64,000 nt of DNA. Origin: Hyunsoonleella aquatilis. Its GTDB lineage: Bacteria > Bacteroidota > Bacteroidia > Flavobacteriales > Flavobacteriaceae. The stretch is from positions 923,560 to 987,559 of the forward strand of contig NZ_JACNMF010000001.1 in assembly GCF_014270105.1 (NCBI RefSeq), in the 5' to 3' direction. Both the position numbers and the translations under genes were made by a program. How positions within the stretch are numbered: position 1 is the stretch's first letter; the number at the start of each line of letters is the position of its first letter. The notes under the pieces are model-generated. The model was not told the DNA's origin. It did no database searches and saw only the letters and a list, made by a program, of their open reading frames with translations. Positions 25,665 to 37,219 of the stretch are shown here, one piece after another.

Positions 25665-27683
25665 TTACTCCTTATGTTTATTAATTACCACTGAATTAGC
25701 GGCACCGTCGTGTATTGCCTTTTTCTTCTTCTTATCTAACGTAATTGTAATCAATGAAATCCATCCTAGAGAAGCCTTTAGAATAAATCTAAAAATTGCT
25801 ACAGGGAAAGAAATTTTCTTATTGGGATCGCCGTCTTTCCTAACAGTTATTTTTGAAATTGTGTGACCAATTGTTCCTCCATAAAATGATGTCATAAATG
25901 GATCGTAAACTAAAAATATAATTACTGATAAAATAATTTTTAAGTAATCTGATGTTGAGCCAAATAGTGAAAACACCTCAGAAATAAAATACATGGATAC
26001 AACTAAAATAATAGAATCAATTATTGCTGCTTGTATTCTGTTTTGAATTGTGGCATAAGTTATGTTTTGAGAATTAAAATCACTTATTTCAGAAATTTTG
26101 TTCTTTTTATAGAGCCTATTTAAGATAATAATTGTGAATAATAAAACTAAAAATGGCATAAATAGCGAAGATGATTCTTTTGAGCCATGCACCGTCGTAA
26201 ACAATCTTTTCCAACGAATTTTATTGATGCCTTTTCCAAAGCTGTCCCAGCTCATCCAAATAAATACTGGCTTACCGACAACGTGGTTAAACGGCACAAA
26301 ACCCCATGCACGGGCGTCTATCGAATTATGACGATTGTCTCCCATCATCCAATAATAATCCTGTATAAATGTATATGTGCTGGCAACTTCACCATTAATC
26401 AAGATTTGATTGCCTTCCACTTTTAGAGTATTGCCCTCATATTCGGTAATGACGCGTTTATAAAGAGGCAATACTTCTAAATTAATATCAATGGTTGCAC
26501 CTTTTTTCGGAATATATAGTGGCCCGAAGAAATCCCGGTTCCAGTTGTAAGCGGGATCATGCGGAAAAATATCCTCAGTTCTCTCGCCTTTTTCCATAAT
26601 ATTCGGAACAGTCCCTGCGACATTTGGATGGTTTTTAAATTTCGCCAATGCTTCATCTGATACGGCCGGTAAATAGTAACTTGAAAATTGCCGGTCAATA
26701 GGATAGGCACCGTCTGTGATATCATAACGCGTGGCCAAAAAATTTGGGTTGAACTGATGTGTTTTTGGTTTTACGTAATAACTGAATTGCAATTTTGCTC
26801 TATCAGGTAATTCGTTTTTCTTTCCGTTAATGTAAACATAACCGCCACGAACTTCCAAAGAATCTCCTGGCAAGCCTACACAGCGTTTTACCAAGTTGGT
26901 CTTTTTGTCAATGGGTTTATAATAGTTCCTGTCTGGATGGAAATCGTTCATATCCAAAAGCGTATCAGCCGGTTGGTTGAATACTACTATTTCATTTCTT
27001 TCAATGTCCTCAAAACCAGGGATGCGAATGTATGGCAATTGCAATTTATTGATCCACGAGGTATTCCGTTCCCCAAAGTGGTCATTAAAGAGGTACGATT
27101 TCTTCTTAAGCAAGGGTATGGTGTCGTGTACCATTGGCGCCCCAACGGTTGTCATCGGCACCCTTGCACCGTAATGAAACTTACTGACAAACAAAAAATC
27201 ACCAACCAACAAGGATTTTTCCAAGGAAGATGAAGGAATGGTAAATGGCTGCATAAAATACGTATGCACGATGGTAGCGGCCACAATAGCAAACAAAATG
27301 GAACTGGTCCATTCACCCGAACCCGATTTTGGTTGTAAACTTCGGTTTTCAACGTAATTTACATCTGCCACATAGTTTAGGTAATAATTATAAAAGCCTA
27401 AAGAGGCAACAGCAAGAAACGTGTCCAAATGGGTGTTTTTACCAAAGCTTCTGGCAGTTTCCACCCAAACTACAATCAGCATTATCAAATTCACAATGGG
27501 CAAAAACATCAAAATAATCCACCACCATGGGCGGTTGATAATTTTCATTAAAACCACACCGTTGTAAATTGGCACAAAGGCTTCCCAGGCTTGCCTACCG
27601 GCTTTTTGGTATAATTTCCATGTACCTAATCCATGGATGATTTGGATAATCAATAAAAAAATAAGCCATTGTGTAAGTGTCAT
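25665..27683 (-). CDS. lepB: Signal peptidase I with C-terminal RDD membrane domain
   Basis: The 672-residue protein has three parts. Residues 1-100 are a DUF5684-like membrane segment. Residues 125-495 are a Bacteroidota signal peptidase I, with catalytic Ser153 in IPSSSLEKS, Lys265 in NLVKRCVGLPGDS and the GDNRHNSIDARAWGFV box (447-462). From about residue 545 an RDD-type domain follows: NRIQAAIIDS, VYDPFMTSFYGGTIGHTISKITV and a closing KKAIHDGAANSVVI. Usual flavobacterial LepB ends near the middle of this protein, so the extra domain is unusual. It sits in the conserved parA-parB-DUF5683-dapB-lepB-wbqC order. Confidence 0.9.
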   Translation of the reverse strand: MTLTQWLIFLLIIQIIHGLGTWKLYQKAGRQAWEAFVPIYNGVVLMKIINRPWWWIILMFLPIVNLIMLIVVWVETARSFGKNTHLDTFLAVASLGFYNYYLNYVADVNYVENRSLQPKSGSGEWTSSILFAIVAATIVHTYFMQPFTIPSSSLEKSLLVGDFLFVSKFHYGARVPMTTVGAPMVHDTIPLLKKKSYLFNDHFGERNTSWINKLQLPYIRIPGFEDIERNEIVVFNQPADTLLDMNDFHPDRNYYKPIDKKTNLVKRCVGLPGDSLEVRGGYVYINGKKNELPDRAKLQFSYYVKPKTHQFNPNFLATRYDITDGAYPIDRQFSSYYLPAVSDEALAKFKNHPNVAGTVPNIMEKGERTEDIFPHDPAYNWNRDFFGPLYIPKKGATIDINLEVLPLYKRVITEYEGNTLKVEGNQILINGEVASTYTFIQDYYWMMGDNRHNSIDARAWGFVPFNHVVGKPVFIWMSWDSFGKGINKIRWKRLFTTVHGSKESSSLFMPFLVLLFTIIILNRLYKKNKISEISDFNSQNITYATIQNRIQAAIIDSIILVVSMYFISEVFSLFGSTSDYLKIILSVIIFLVYDPFMTSFYGGTIGHTISKITVRKDGDPNKKISFPVAIFRFILKASLGWISLITITLDKKKKKAIHDGAANSVVINKHKE

Positions 27684-27748
27684 CTCTTTACTTTTTATTA
27701 ACCCAATTAGGGCAAAAATCGTTGTGCTTGTTACAAGAAATCAAAATA

Positions 27749-28453
27749 TTAACCAATGTTTAACACATCGTTCATACTAAAAACCCCTGTTTTTCCAACG
27801 AGCCATTCTGCTGCCACCACGGCACCAAGTGCAAATCCTTGTCTGTTATGTGCGATATGTTCGATGGAAATAGTGTCAACTTCGCTATCGTAGGTCACCG
27901 TATGCGTTCCGGGTACATCTTCTATGCGCTTAGCTACAATAGGAACAGTGTTTTCGCCTTTTTGATTCAGCTTCCAGCTATCATAGTTTTGATTGTTTTC
28001 GATAACCCCTTCTGCCAAAGTAATTGCAGTTCCGCTAGGTGCATCCAATTTTTTAGTATGATGAATTTCCTCCATGGACACATTGTACTGCTTGAGGTTA
28101 CTCATCATTTTTGCCAAGGTTTTGTTGAGTTCAAAAAAGATGTTTACCCCTAAACTGAAGTTGGAGGCATAAATAAAAGCCCCGTCATTTTCCTTGCAAA
28201 GTTCAATGGCGTTATTGTAGTCTTTCAGCCATCCAGTTGTTCCTGAAACTACGGGAACGTTATTCTTTAAACAGTTAGAAATATTGTCAAAAGCCACTGA
28301 GGGGATGCTGAAATCTATAGCCACATCGGCTTTGGTGATATCGTAATCTTTATCGTCTTTATCAATGGTTAGCACCACATCGTGCCCTCTGTTAATGGCA
28401 ATTTTTTCAATGGTTTGCCCCATTCTTCCGTATCCAAGTAATGCTATTTTCAT
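27749..28453 (-). CDS. dapB: 4-hydroxy-tetrahydrodipicolinate reductase
   Basis: The 234-residue protein has the NAD(P)-binding GYGRMG (residues 7-12), the VVSGTTGW loop, and the substrate-binding and catalytic segment EIHHTKKLDAPSGTAITLAEG. It reduces the dihydrodipicolinate precursor in the lysine and diaminopimelate pathway, feeding peptidoglycan synthesis. The protein is slightly shorter than the Escherichia coli enzyme, as is usual in Bacteroidota. It lies between DUF5683 and lepB. Confidence 0.95.
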   Translation of the reverse strand: MKIALLGYGRMGQTIEKIAINRGHDVVLTIDKDDKDYDITKADVAIDFSIPSVAFDNISNCLKNNVPVVSGTTGWLKDYNNAIELCKENDGAFIYASNFSLGVNIFFELNKTLAKMMSNLKQYNVSMEEIHHTKKLDAPSGTAITLAEGVIENNQNYDSWKLNQKGENTVPIVAKRIEDVPGTHTVTYDSEVDTISIEHIAHNRQGFALGAVVAAEWLVGKTGVFSMNDVLNIG

Positions 28454-28480
28454 ATCTAATTTTTGATATCCAAAAACGGA

Positions 28481-29098
28481 CTAAAACTTAAAATTTAAGG
28501 TGAGCCCCACGTTATTACTACTATCAATCTCATTAAATTCGTAGTGGGGTGCTAAGGTAAGGTTTTCATCAACATTATACTGCAATAAATGCGCATCCAC
28601 ATTGGCGTCAATAATATTGAGGGCGTAGAACCCAGCGGTAACTAATAGAGAAATTTCTTTGTTTCGTCTGAAAAGTTGTTGTGCACGCCTTAACCCATCA
28701 TCAGAAATTTTCTGGGTTGTTGGATTTCCCTCGGCATCAAAGTTATAAAACTCATCAGTTCTAAAACCTGCAAGCCTACTTTTGTACGCATCCCGATATC
28801 TATTGTATTGTTTGTCGTTTCTTACATAAAAATATACCCCAGTACCGATGGCGCCGTACACTATGGGTATTTTCCAATAGCGTTTATTGTAGGCCTGGCC
28901 TAAACCAGGTAAAACAGCAGATAGGAAAGCCGCCTTTGCGGGTCGCAATGGGTCCAGAGGCTTCCGTTTTACGACCTCCTGCTCAATCACTAAAGCGGAT
29001 GGAATACTATCCGCAGGTGTTTTATCCTTCTTTTGGGCTATGGCCGAAACGCAACATAAAACGGCTAATACAAGTCCGAGTTTAAGTTTATTTGGCAC
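28481..29098 (-). CDS. DUF5683 domain protein, secreted or membrane
   Basis: The 205-residue protein has a signal peptide (LAVLCCVSAIAQ). A DUF5683 core has KAAFLSAVLPGLGQAYNKRYWKIPIVYGAIGT-type sequence (about residues 55-85), including the LPGLGQ-Y-N motif and a hydrophobic helix. The end is beta-rich (LTLAPHYEFNE, VGLTLNFKF). The family is specific to Bacteroidota and lies between parB and dapB in many genomes, as here. Its ATG overlaps the parB stop region by 11 bases. Function unknown. Confidence 0.87.
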   Translation of the reverse strand: MPNKLKLGLVLAVLCCVSAIAQKKDKTPADSIPSALVIEQEVVKRKPLDPLRPAKAAFLSAVLPGLGQAYNKRYWKIPIVYGAIGTGVYFYVRNDKQYNRYRDAYKSRLAGFRTDEFYNFDAEGNPTTQKISDDGLRRAQQLFRRNKEISLLVTAGFYALNIIDANVDAHLLQYNVDENLTLAPHYEFNEIDSSNNVGLTLNFKF

Positions 29099-29999
29099 GT
29101 TGCACTAATTTTTTGATACGATTAAAATCTTCTTCAGAATGAAAAGGGATAATGATTTTTCCCTTTCCATTTTTAGAGACTTTAACGTCTATTTTATGCC
29201 CAAAGTATTCAGAAAACTCCTTTATGCCTTTTTTAACGTGCTTTGGGATATCGTCTTCGAGATCTGCTTTTGACAATTTTTTGCCAGTTTCGGGATCGTT
29301 ATGTTGACGTACTAAAAGTTCCGTTTCTCTTACTGACAACTTTTTGGAGAGAATACTTTCGTAAATGTCCAATTGCGCACTTTGGTCTTCAATAGTGATC
29401 AGCGCACGTCCATGCCCCATGGAAATAAAACCATCCCTCATTCCTGTTTGAATGATAGGGTCTAACTTCAAAAGGCGCAAATAATTGGCTATGGTAGAGC
29501 GTTTTTTACCCACGCGCTCGCTCATTTGTTCCTGAGTTAAATTGATTTCATCGATTAAACGTTGATAGGACAAGGCGATTTCAATGGGGTCTAAATCTTG
29601 GCGTTGGATATTTTCCACTAATGCCATTTCCAAAGATTCCTGGTCGTTGGCAATTCTAATATAAGCCGGAATAGTTTCCAAGCCTACCAATTTAGAAGCC
29701 CGATAACGGCGTTCTCCAGATACCAATTGGTATTTGTTGAAATCCAGTTTTCTAACAGTAATGGGCTGGATAATGCCCAATTCCCGGATGGAAGAGGCCA
29801 GTTCCTTTAAAGATTCTTCGCTAAATTTGGTTCGTGGCTGAAACGGATTGACTTCAATGGCATTGATGTCCAGTTCAACAATGTTACCAATGACTTTGTC
29901 GGCACCTTTGTCCTGAACGGATTGGATATCGTTATCTGGGTCTTTCAGCAATGCGGAAAGCCCTCGTCCTAAAGCCTGTTTCTTCGTTGCCTTCGCCAT
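29088..29999 (-). CDS. parB: Chromosome partitioning protein ParB
   Basis: The 303-residue protein has the ParB/Spo0J N-terminal domain. The NPFQPRTKF box and the GERRYRASKLVGL motif (the CTP-binding segment) are present. A helix-turn-helix follows (about 165-215, LTQEQMSERVGKKRSTIANYLRLL) and then a C-terminal dimerisation domain. It binds parS sites and works with ParA in chromosome segregation. I saw no clear parS palindrome in the window. It lies 3 bases after parA. Confidence 0.95.
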   Translation of the reverse strand: MAKATKKQALGRGLSALLKDPDNDIQSVQDKGADKVIGNIVELDINAIEVNPFQPRTKFSEESLKELASSIRELGIIQPITVRKLDFNKYQLVSGERRYRASKLVGLETIPAYIRIANDQESLEMALVENIQRQDLDPIEIALSYQRLIDEINLTQEQMSERVGKKRSTIANYLRLLKLDPIIQTGMRDGFISMGHGRALITIEDQSAQLDIYESILSKKLSVRETELLVRQHNDPETGKKLSKADLEDDIPKHVKKGIKEFSEYFGHKIDVKVSKNGKGKIIIPFHSEEDFNRIKKLVQRAK

Positions 30000-30002
30000 A
30001 AT

Positions 30003-30767
30003 TTAGGAGTTTTTAGTTATGATTTCGTTCGCTAGGCTAAGATAATTGCTGGCACCTTTACTGCCGGCATCATAGTCGATAATGCTTTCGCCATAACTTG
30101 GTGCTTCACTTAAACGTACATTTCGCTGTATGATGGTTTGAAATACCATATCATTAAAATGCTTTTGTACTTCTTCGACCACTTGATTTGACAAACGCAA
30201 CCTTGAGTCGTACATGGTCAGTAATAGGCCTTCGTAATCCAAATTGGCATTGTGTATTTTTTGAACACTTTTGATGGTATTCAATAATTTGCCCAACCCC
30301 TCCAAAGCAAAATATTCGCATTGGATGGGAATTAAAACCGAATCTGCGGCTGTTAAAGCATTCAATGTCAATAACCCCAGAGAGGGCGCGCAATCAATCA
30401 AAATAAAGTCGTAATCGTCTTTGATGTCCTGAACAGCCGTTCTCAGCATATATTCTCGCTGATCTTTGTCCACTAATTCAATTTCAATGGCAACAAGATC
30501 AATATGCGCCGGAATGATATCGAGATTTGGGGTCTCCGTAGCAACAATAGCTTCTTTGGCTGAATTGGTGTGTTCCAGCAATTGATAGGTTCCTGTTTCA
30601 ACACTTTCAACATCAATCCCCAATCCGGAAGTAGCATTGGCCTGAGGGTCAGCATCTATCAGCAATACCCTTTTCTCCAAAACACCCAGTGAAGCTGCTA
30701 AATTCACTGAAGTGGTTGTCTTGCCTACACCTCCCTTTTGGTTAGCAATTGCAATGATTTTGCCCAT
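30003..30767 (-). CDS. parA: Chromosome partitioning ATPase ParA
   Basis: The 254-residue protein has the deviant Walker A KGGVGKTT (residues 11-18), LIDADPQANATSGLG (about 36-50) and FILIDCAPSLGLLTLNAL (Walker B). It is the chromosomal (Soj-like) type, without an N-terminal DNA-binding domain. It heads the minus-strand run parA-parB-DUF5683-dapB-lepB-wbqC-DUF6122, which the close spacing suggests may be one long transcript at least as far as dapB. Confidence 0.96.
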   Translation of the reverse strand: MGKIIAIANQKGGVGKTTTSVNLAASLGVLEKRVLLIDADPQANATSGLGIDVESVETGTYQLLEHTNSAKEAIVATETPNLDIIPAHIDLVAIEIELVDKDQREYMLRTAVQDIKDDYDFILIDCAPSLGLLTLNALTAADSVLIPIQCEYFALEGLGKLLNTIKSVQKIHNANLDYEGLLLTMYDSRLRLSNQVVEEVQKHFNDMVFQTIIQRNVRLSEAPSYGESIIDYDAGSKGASNYLSLANEIITKNS

Positions 30768-30885
30768 TAAATTGTTTAGTTTTTAGGGGGGTAAAAATAC
30801 AATTATTTATCAGGAATAAAAACGTAACTTGTTAACAATAAAGTATAGTTCCGTATAGCTTTTGTACTAAGGATTCTCAAATTAT

Positions 30886-33702
30886 TTATTCGGGTTTTTC
30901 AGGATTATGGATACCTAAAATATAGCCCTTTGATAAATATTTTTTGCCCACTGCCTGAACTTGTTCCGCAGTTAGTGCATTAATTCTCTCTTCGTATTCA
31001 AAAATCTTGGAAAGGTCCTGTTTGTTATAATCGGAATTTTTTAACCTATTAAGCCAATATTTATTCTTCTTTAGGTTTTGCTTGGTTTTAAGGATTTGGC
31101 TCTCTTTTACTTTTGCCAAATCTTTTTCGGTCGGCCCATTTTCAATAATCTTTTTCAATTCATTATTGGCTACTTTAATAAGTTTGTCCACATTTTCTGG
31201 TCCGCAAGGAAAGCTAATACTAAAATTATAGCGTCCGTAGGGCACTTTGGAGATATTACCTCTCGCTCCAACACCATACACATCGCTTTCTTCTTCCCTG
31301 AGTTTTTCAACAAGCTTAATGGTCAAAATCTCTCCGAGACTTCTCAGTGCGCGGGTTTCTTCAGGATTATATTCAGTTTCGCCTTGATAAACGATCCTGA
31401 CACTGCTTTTTGGGTCTGTGCCCTTTTCTATAATTTTTGTATGGCTTCCCGTCAATGGTCTGTGTTCAGGGAGCTTATAGTTTTCCTTTTCCGTTTCTGA
31501 AGGTAAACTAGCAAGGTAGGTTTTGCAATATGCTTTGAAAATCTCTTCATCAATATTTCCAACAAAATAGAAATTAAAGTCACCGGCATTTTTAAAGCGT
31601 TGGTTGTACAATTTATGTGCTAAATCGTAATCCGCATTATCCAAATCTTCTTCGGAAGGGAAGCCAACATATCTCGGATTATCTTGATTCAAAAATTTGC
31701 TGAATTCAATTCGAAAATAATATTGGGGATTGGATAATAAGTTTTTAATGATTGCTTTTTGCTTATTTATAAATGAAGCAAAAGCTTTGTCATCTTTATT
31801 TAAAGCCGTAAAATATAAGTGAATCAACTGAAACATGTCTTCCAGATATTTGGGAGAGGCAGAACCTGAAATTGCTTCGCTGTAGTTTCCGATACTTGGC
31901 CTTACGGATACAATTTTTCCCGATAGCATTTTACCCAATTCTATTTTATCAAAACCGTTTACACCGGCCTCTGATAAAGCTCCATTGGCATAACTAGTAG
32001 CCTTGTAATCTTCTAATGAGTATAGGGATGTGCCACCGTAACTAAAGGAACTAAACAGAATTTCATCATTTTTAAAATCAGTGTTTTTATAAGTAACAGT
32101 CATACCATTGCTTAATGTTAATGTGGTGGTTCCTAAGATATCATTATGCACTTCATCTAAAATCGAACCTTCCTCAGGAATTTTGGACATTAAGGATTGG
32201 GCAACTTCTTTGTCATTATACGGCTCTATTTCAATGGTTTTTATGTGCTTCAAAAGGTCCAATACTTGTGTGTCGGTAACTTTAGCAATGCCTTCTTTTT
32301 CAGGCCCAGTGATGACGATTACCCGATTTTCATCCTTTACAAAGTCGTTAATGATGTTATTGACGTCCTCAAGTTTAATGTCAGGCAAATGTGTTTTATG
32401 AAATTCATGCTCCCAGGCAATTCCAGGAATGGGTTCACCATTTAAAAAATGCCGAACATATTCACCTACAATGTTTCTAGACATATTCTTATCCTTGTCC
32501 TTAAAAGCTTTTTCAAGCCTAGCCAATATGTTTTGCTTTGCTCGATTAAACTCCCCTTTAAAGAAGCCGTGTTGCCTTACGCGTTCATTTTCAATCAGCA
32601 AGGTTTTAAGGGCATCCAGTTGCCCAGTTTCGCTGGTGACAGCAAAGGATTGATAGGCCGCTTTGGTTTTGGCCCAAGTTCGCCCATGGTAGCTAGCTCC
32701 ATAAACAAATGGCGGATTTTCACCATTGCGTAATTCGTCCAAACGGTTGTTTATCATTCTTGTGAATAAAGATTTAATTATTCCTTTTTTATAGTCTTCA
32801 AGAGTTTTCATTTGCTTTACATTGGTACTATCCTTAAACAGTACCTGTACTCTTGATATAGGGGCTTCGTTGTCGGATTCTATGGCAATAAATGTTTCTT
32901 TATGGTTAGGTAGATAAAAAACCTCTCTTTCCCGTGGATTCTCAGCTTTTGGAATAGTATTGAAATGCTGTTTTATCTTTTCTTCAAGGGTTGCAACATC
33001 AATGTCGCCTACAGCAATTACGGCCATAAGGTCCGGTCTGTACCAATCTTTGTAAAACCGTTTTAAAACATCGTAATCAAAATTTTCAAGAACGTCTTTT
33101 TTGCCAATAGGTAATCGGGACGCATATTTTGAACCGTAGAGCACTTTGGGAAGATAATTTTGCAACATACGCTTATCGGCTCCTTGGCCTAATCTATATT
33201 CCTCTAAAACCACACCACGTTCCTTATCAATTTCTTCATGGTCCAGCGTCGCATTGTGTGCCCAATCTTCAAGAATTTGGAAACCTTTGTCCAGTTTTTC
33301 AGGGTCATCGCTTGGAATGGGAAGGATGTACACCGTTTCATCAAAACTAGTGTAGGCGTTTAAATCGGCTCCAAAAGTTACGCCTATGCTTTGCAGATAA
33401 TCTACAAGATCATTCCTTTCAAAATTCTTTGTGCCGTTAAAATTCATGTGCTCCATAAAATGGGCCAGGCCTTGCTGGTCATTATCTTCTAAAATTGAGC
33501 CGGCATTAACTACCAAGCGCAGTTCCAGTTTGTCCTCCGGCTTTTTGTTATTTCGAATGTAATAGGTGAGGCCATTGGAAAGCTTCCCTATTTTTACATC
33601 ATTGGAAATAGGTATTTTTTGAGCCAATGATGCGTTTTGGGCTAAAATGTAATTTGAAACGAAAAGAAATAATGAAATAGCGAAAAGAACGGTCTTTTTC
33701 AT
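30886..33702 (-). CDS. Large secreted M16 family zinc metallopeptidase
   Basis: The 938-residue protein has a signal peptide (to about residue 22, ending YILAQ). An N-terminal M16 domain carries the inverted zinc motif HFMEH (His81, Glu84, His85) and the distal Glu161/Glu168 in ERGVVLEEY. A second, inactive M16 half follows, with YFVGNIDEEIFKAYCKTYLASLP and VYGVGARGNISKVPYGRYNFSISF. It resembles the pitrilysin-like double-barrelled peptidases of Bacteroidota, which degrade peptides in the periplasm. Two-domain length is normal. It is a single gene upstream of the minimal MscS gene on the same strand. Confidence 0.93.
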   Translation of the reverse strand: MKKTVLFAISLFLFVSNYILAQNASLAQKIPISNDVKIGKLSNGLTYYIRNNKKPEDKLELRLVVNAGSILEDNDQQGLAHFMEHMNFNGTKNFERNDLVDYLQSIGVTFGADLNAYTSFDETVYILPIPSDDPEKLDKGFQILEDWAHNATLDHEEIDKERGVVLEEYRLGQGADKRMLQNYLPKVLYGSKYASRLPIGKKDVLENFDYDVLKRFYKDWYRPDLMAVIAVGDIDVATLEEKIKQHFNTIPKAENPREREVFYLPNHKETFIAIESDNEAPISRVQVLFKDSTNVKQMKTLEDYKKGIIKSLFTRMINNRLDELRNGENPPFVYGASYHGRTWAKTKAAYQSFAVTSETGQLDALKTLLIENERVRQHGFFKGEFNRAKQNILARLEKAFKDKDKNMSRNIVGEYVRHFLNGEPIPGIAWEHEFHKTHLPDIKLEDVNNIINDFVKDENRVIVITGPEKEGIAKVTDTQVLDLLKHIKTIEIEPYNDKEVAQSLMSKIPEEGSILDEVHNDILGTTTLTLSNGMTVTYKNTDFKNDEILFSSFSYGGTSLYSLEDYKATSYANGALSEAGVNGFDKIELGKMLSGKIVSVRPSIGNYSEAISGSASPKYLEDMFQLIHLYFTALNKDDKAFASFINKQKAIIKNLLSNPQYYFRIEFSKFLNQDNPRYVGFPSEEDLDNADYDLAHKLYNQRFKNAGDFNFYFVGNIDEEIFKAYCKTYLASLPSETEKENYKLPEHRPLTGSHTKIIEKGTDPKSSVRIVYQGETEYNPEETRALRSLGEILTIKLVEKLREEESDVYGVGARGNISKVPYGRYNFSISFPCGPENVDKLIKVANNELKKIIENGPTEKDLAKVKESQILKTKQNLKKNKYWLNRLKNSDYNKQDLSKIFEYEERINALTAEQVQAVGKKYLSKGYILGIHNPEKPE

Positions 33703-33860
33703 GGAATAATTGATTTTTATGAATTGATGAAATATTGGTTATGAAATTAAGTAAAAAGTTACAGTTCATTAGAAAAATTCATCGAGATTAACGTGAATTT
33801 AACTATCAAATTAGTATTTCCATTTAGCCTAAGGAGAATGAAAGCCCAATAACTTTCGGT

Positions 33861-34361
33861 TTATCCCTTCCCCATTTTCTTGATACTTTTTTGGATGAAG
33901 ATGTTATTCGGCAATGTCAGAATTTCTTTTTCCTTGGTTTCCAAGGTGATAAAGAACAGACCAATTTCGATAACTTCGCCTTGAACTTCATAATCCTTGG
34001 CTTCTAGGATGGAGATATGATCATTGAGCTTTACGGGGTGTTTAAAGAAAATTATGAAGCTTGAAGTGATATTTGAAAGGATCGACCATTGCGCAAAAAA
34101 GGCTACACCGACCACGGTAAGCACAGAACCAATAAAAACAGCTAATCTAGACTGGTCAATGCCCCAGATCAATAAAATAAAAAGCGCGCATAACGACAAG
34201 AATAGTGTATTGATAATACTCTTCATGATAAGGCCTCTTGACTTCTGAATAAGTTTGTCATTTAAGGTTTTATCAATAATCTTAAAGCTAATAAAGCGCA
34301 AAACGAGATAAATTACGATAACGATTATGGATTCAATAATTCTGATATAATCAATTTCCAT
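33861..34361 (-). CDS. Minimal MscS-type mechanosensitive channel protein
   Basis: The 166-residue protein has three transmembrane segments (about residues 8-28, 48-68 and 75-110). The pore-lining helix contains GVAFFAQWSILSNITSSF. The beta domain begins at FFKHPVKLNDHI and ends after EIGLFFITLETKEKEILTLPNN. The large C-terminal alpha/beta vestibule of MscS is absent. Short proteins of this kind occur in Flavobacteriia, so truncation is probably natural. It would respond to membrane tension or have another membrane role; the former is inferred from the family. Confidence 0.85.
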   Translation of the reverse strand: MEIDYIRIIESIIVIVIYLVLRFISFKIIDKTLNDKLIQKSRGLIMKSIINTLFLSLCALFILLIWGIDQSRLAVFIGSVLTVVGVAFFAQWSILSNITSSFIIFFKHPVKLNDHISILEAKDYEVQGEVIEIGLFFITLETKEKEILTLPNNIFIQKSIKKMGKG

Positions 34362-34409
34362 AGTTTATTTGAGAAGATTTTAATGTCGTTGGGAAAATTA
34401 ATTTAATTT

Positions 34410-36527
<2,118 letters not shown>

Positions 36528-36532
36528 ATTAA

Positions 36533-37219
36533 TTAATGGTTGTGCCCGGCATGCGGATCATTAGTTTCCGGTGCTTTTGGAGGCAGTTTGTTAAAATCCA
36601 CTTTTGCCTTTGGCTTTTCTTTTACCTGGTTTAAATCTACATCAAAAAGCTTCGCGTAGAACAAGTCAAAAGCCATATAAGCTGATAAATATTTATCCCG
36701 AATTGCCAACGAATATTTGGACTGCAATGCAGGTCCAAAAAGTTTCGGGCTCATGCTATTTGTAGTTAAAAGCGCGTTTAAAGTCGTCTTCAAATTATTA
36801 TCCGAGATGTTATCCACAATACATTTAAACACCGGGCTGTCATAATTCAATTTGCTTTTGGCGCTATTGGGATTCCATAATTCGCTTTTGGTTTTCAATA
36901 CCTCAAAAATTTCCACCGTATGGGGAGACACTACTTCGCTATATTTCACCCGATTTCTAGTGGCATAACTTACAAATTGAGAATACGCTCGAGTAACGTT
37001 AGGGTTGTCCTTTCCATAGTGCGCGATGATGTCTTCTTCAAAAGAAAATAAGGCTTCGTTGAGCAGTTTCGCATCAAAACCATCACAGTTTAGTACAATT
37101 CCCTTTTCGGCGAATTTATAGTCGCTCAGTGTTTTTTCCTTTGCCTTCTTTTCGCAACTGCAAAAGGTGATAACAATCAAAAATACAATAAGGTTAAGTT
37201 TTTGTTTCATCATAATCAT
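36533..37219 (-). CDS. Putative lipoprotein inside the methylmalonyl-CoA mutase operon
   Basis: The protein of up to 228 residues has a lipoprotein signal ending VITFCSC and a helical mature domain with [23 protein letters not shown] and [20 protein letters not shown] Pro-rich tail ends in DPHAGHNH, a histidine-rich C-terminus. The first ATG overlaps the upstream mutase small-subunit stop codon (ATGA at 37216-37219), so it is translationally coupled. Two further ATGs (37213 and 37210) are alternatives. The family is not recognised. Its place between two cytoplasmic enzyme subunits does not explain its likely envelope location. Confidence 0.75.
   Translation of the reverse strand: MIMMKQKLNLIVFLIVITFCSCEKKAKEKTLSDYKFAEKGIVLNCDGFDAKLLNEALFSFEEDIIAHYGKDNPNVTRAYSQFVSYATRNRVKYSEVVSPHTVEIFEVLKTKSELWNPNSAKSKLNYDSPVFKCIVDNISDNNLKTTLNALLTTNSMSPKLFGPALQSKYSLAIRDKYLSAYMAFDLFYAKLFDVDLNQVKEKPKAKVDFNKLPPKAPETNDPHAGHNH

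Noticed and set aside
16748-30767. Chromosome origin suggested by recF and parAB
   Set aside because: No dnaA, dnaN, gyrB, DnaA-box cluster or parS palindrome seen. recF and parAB are separated by over 11 kb and lie in their usual flavobacterial surroundings.
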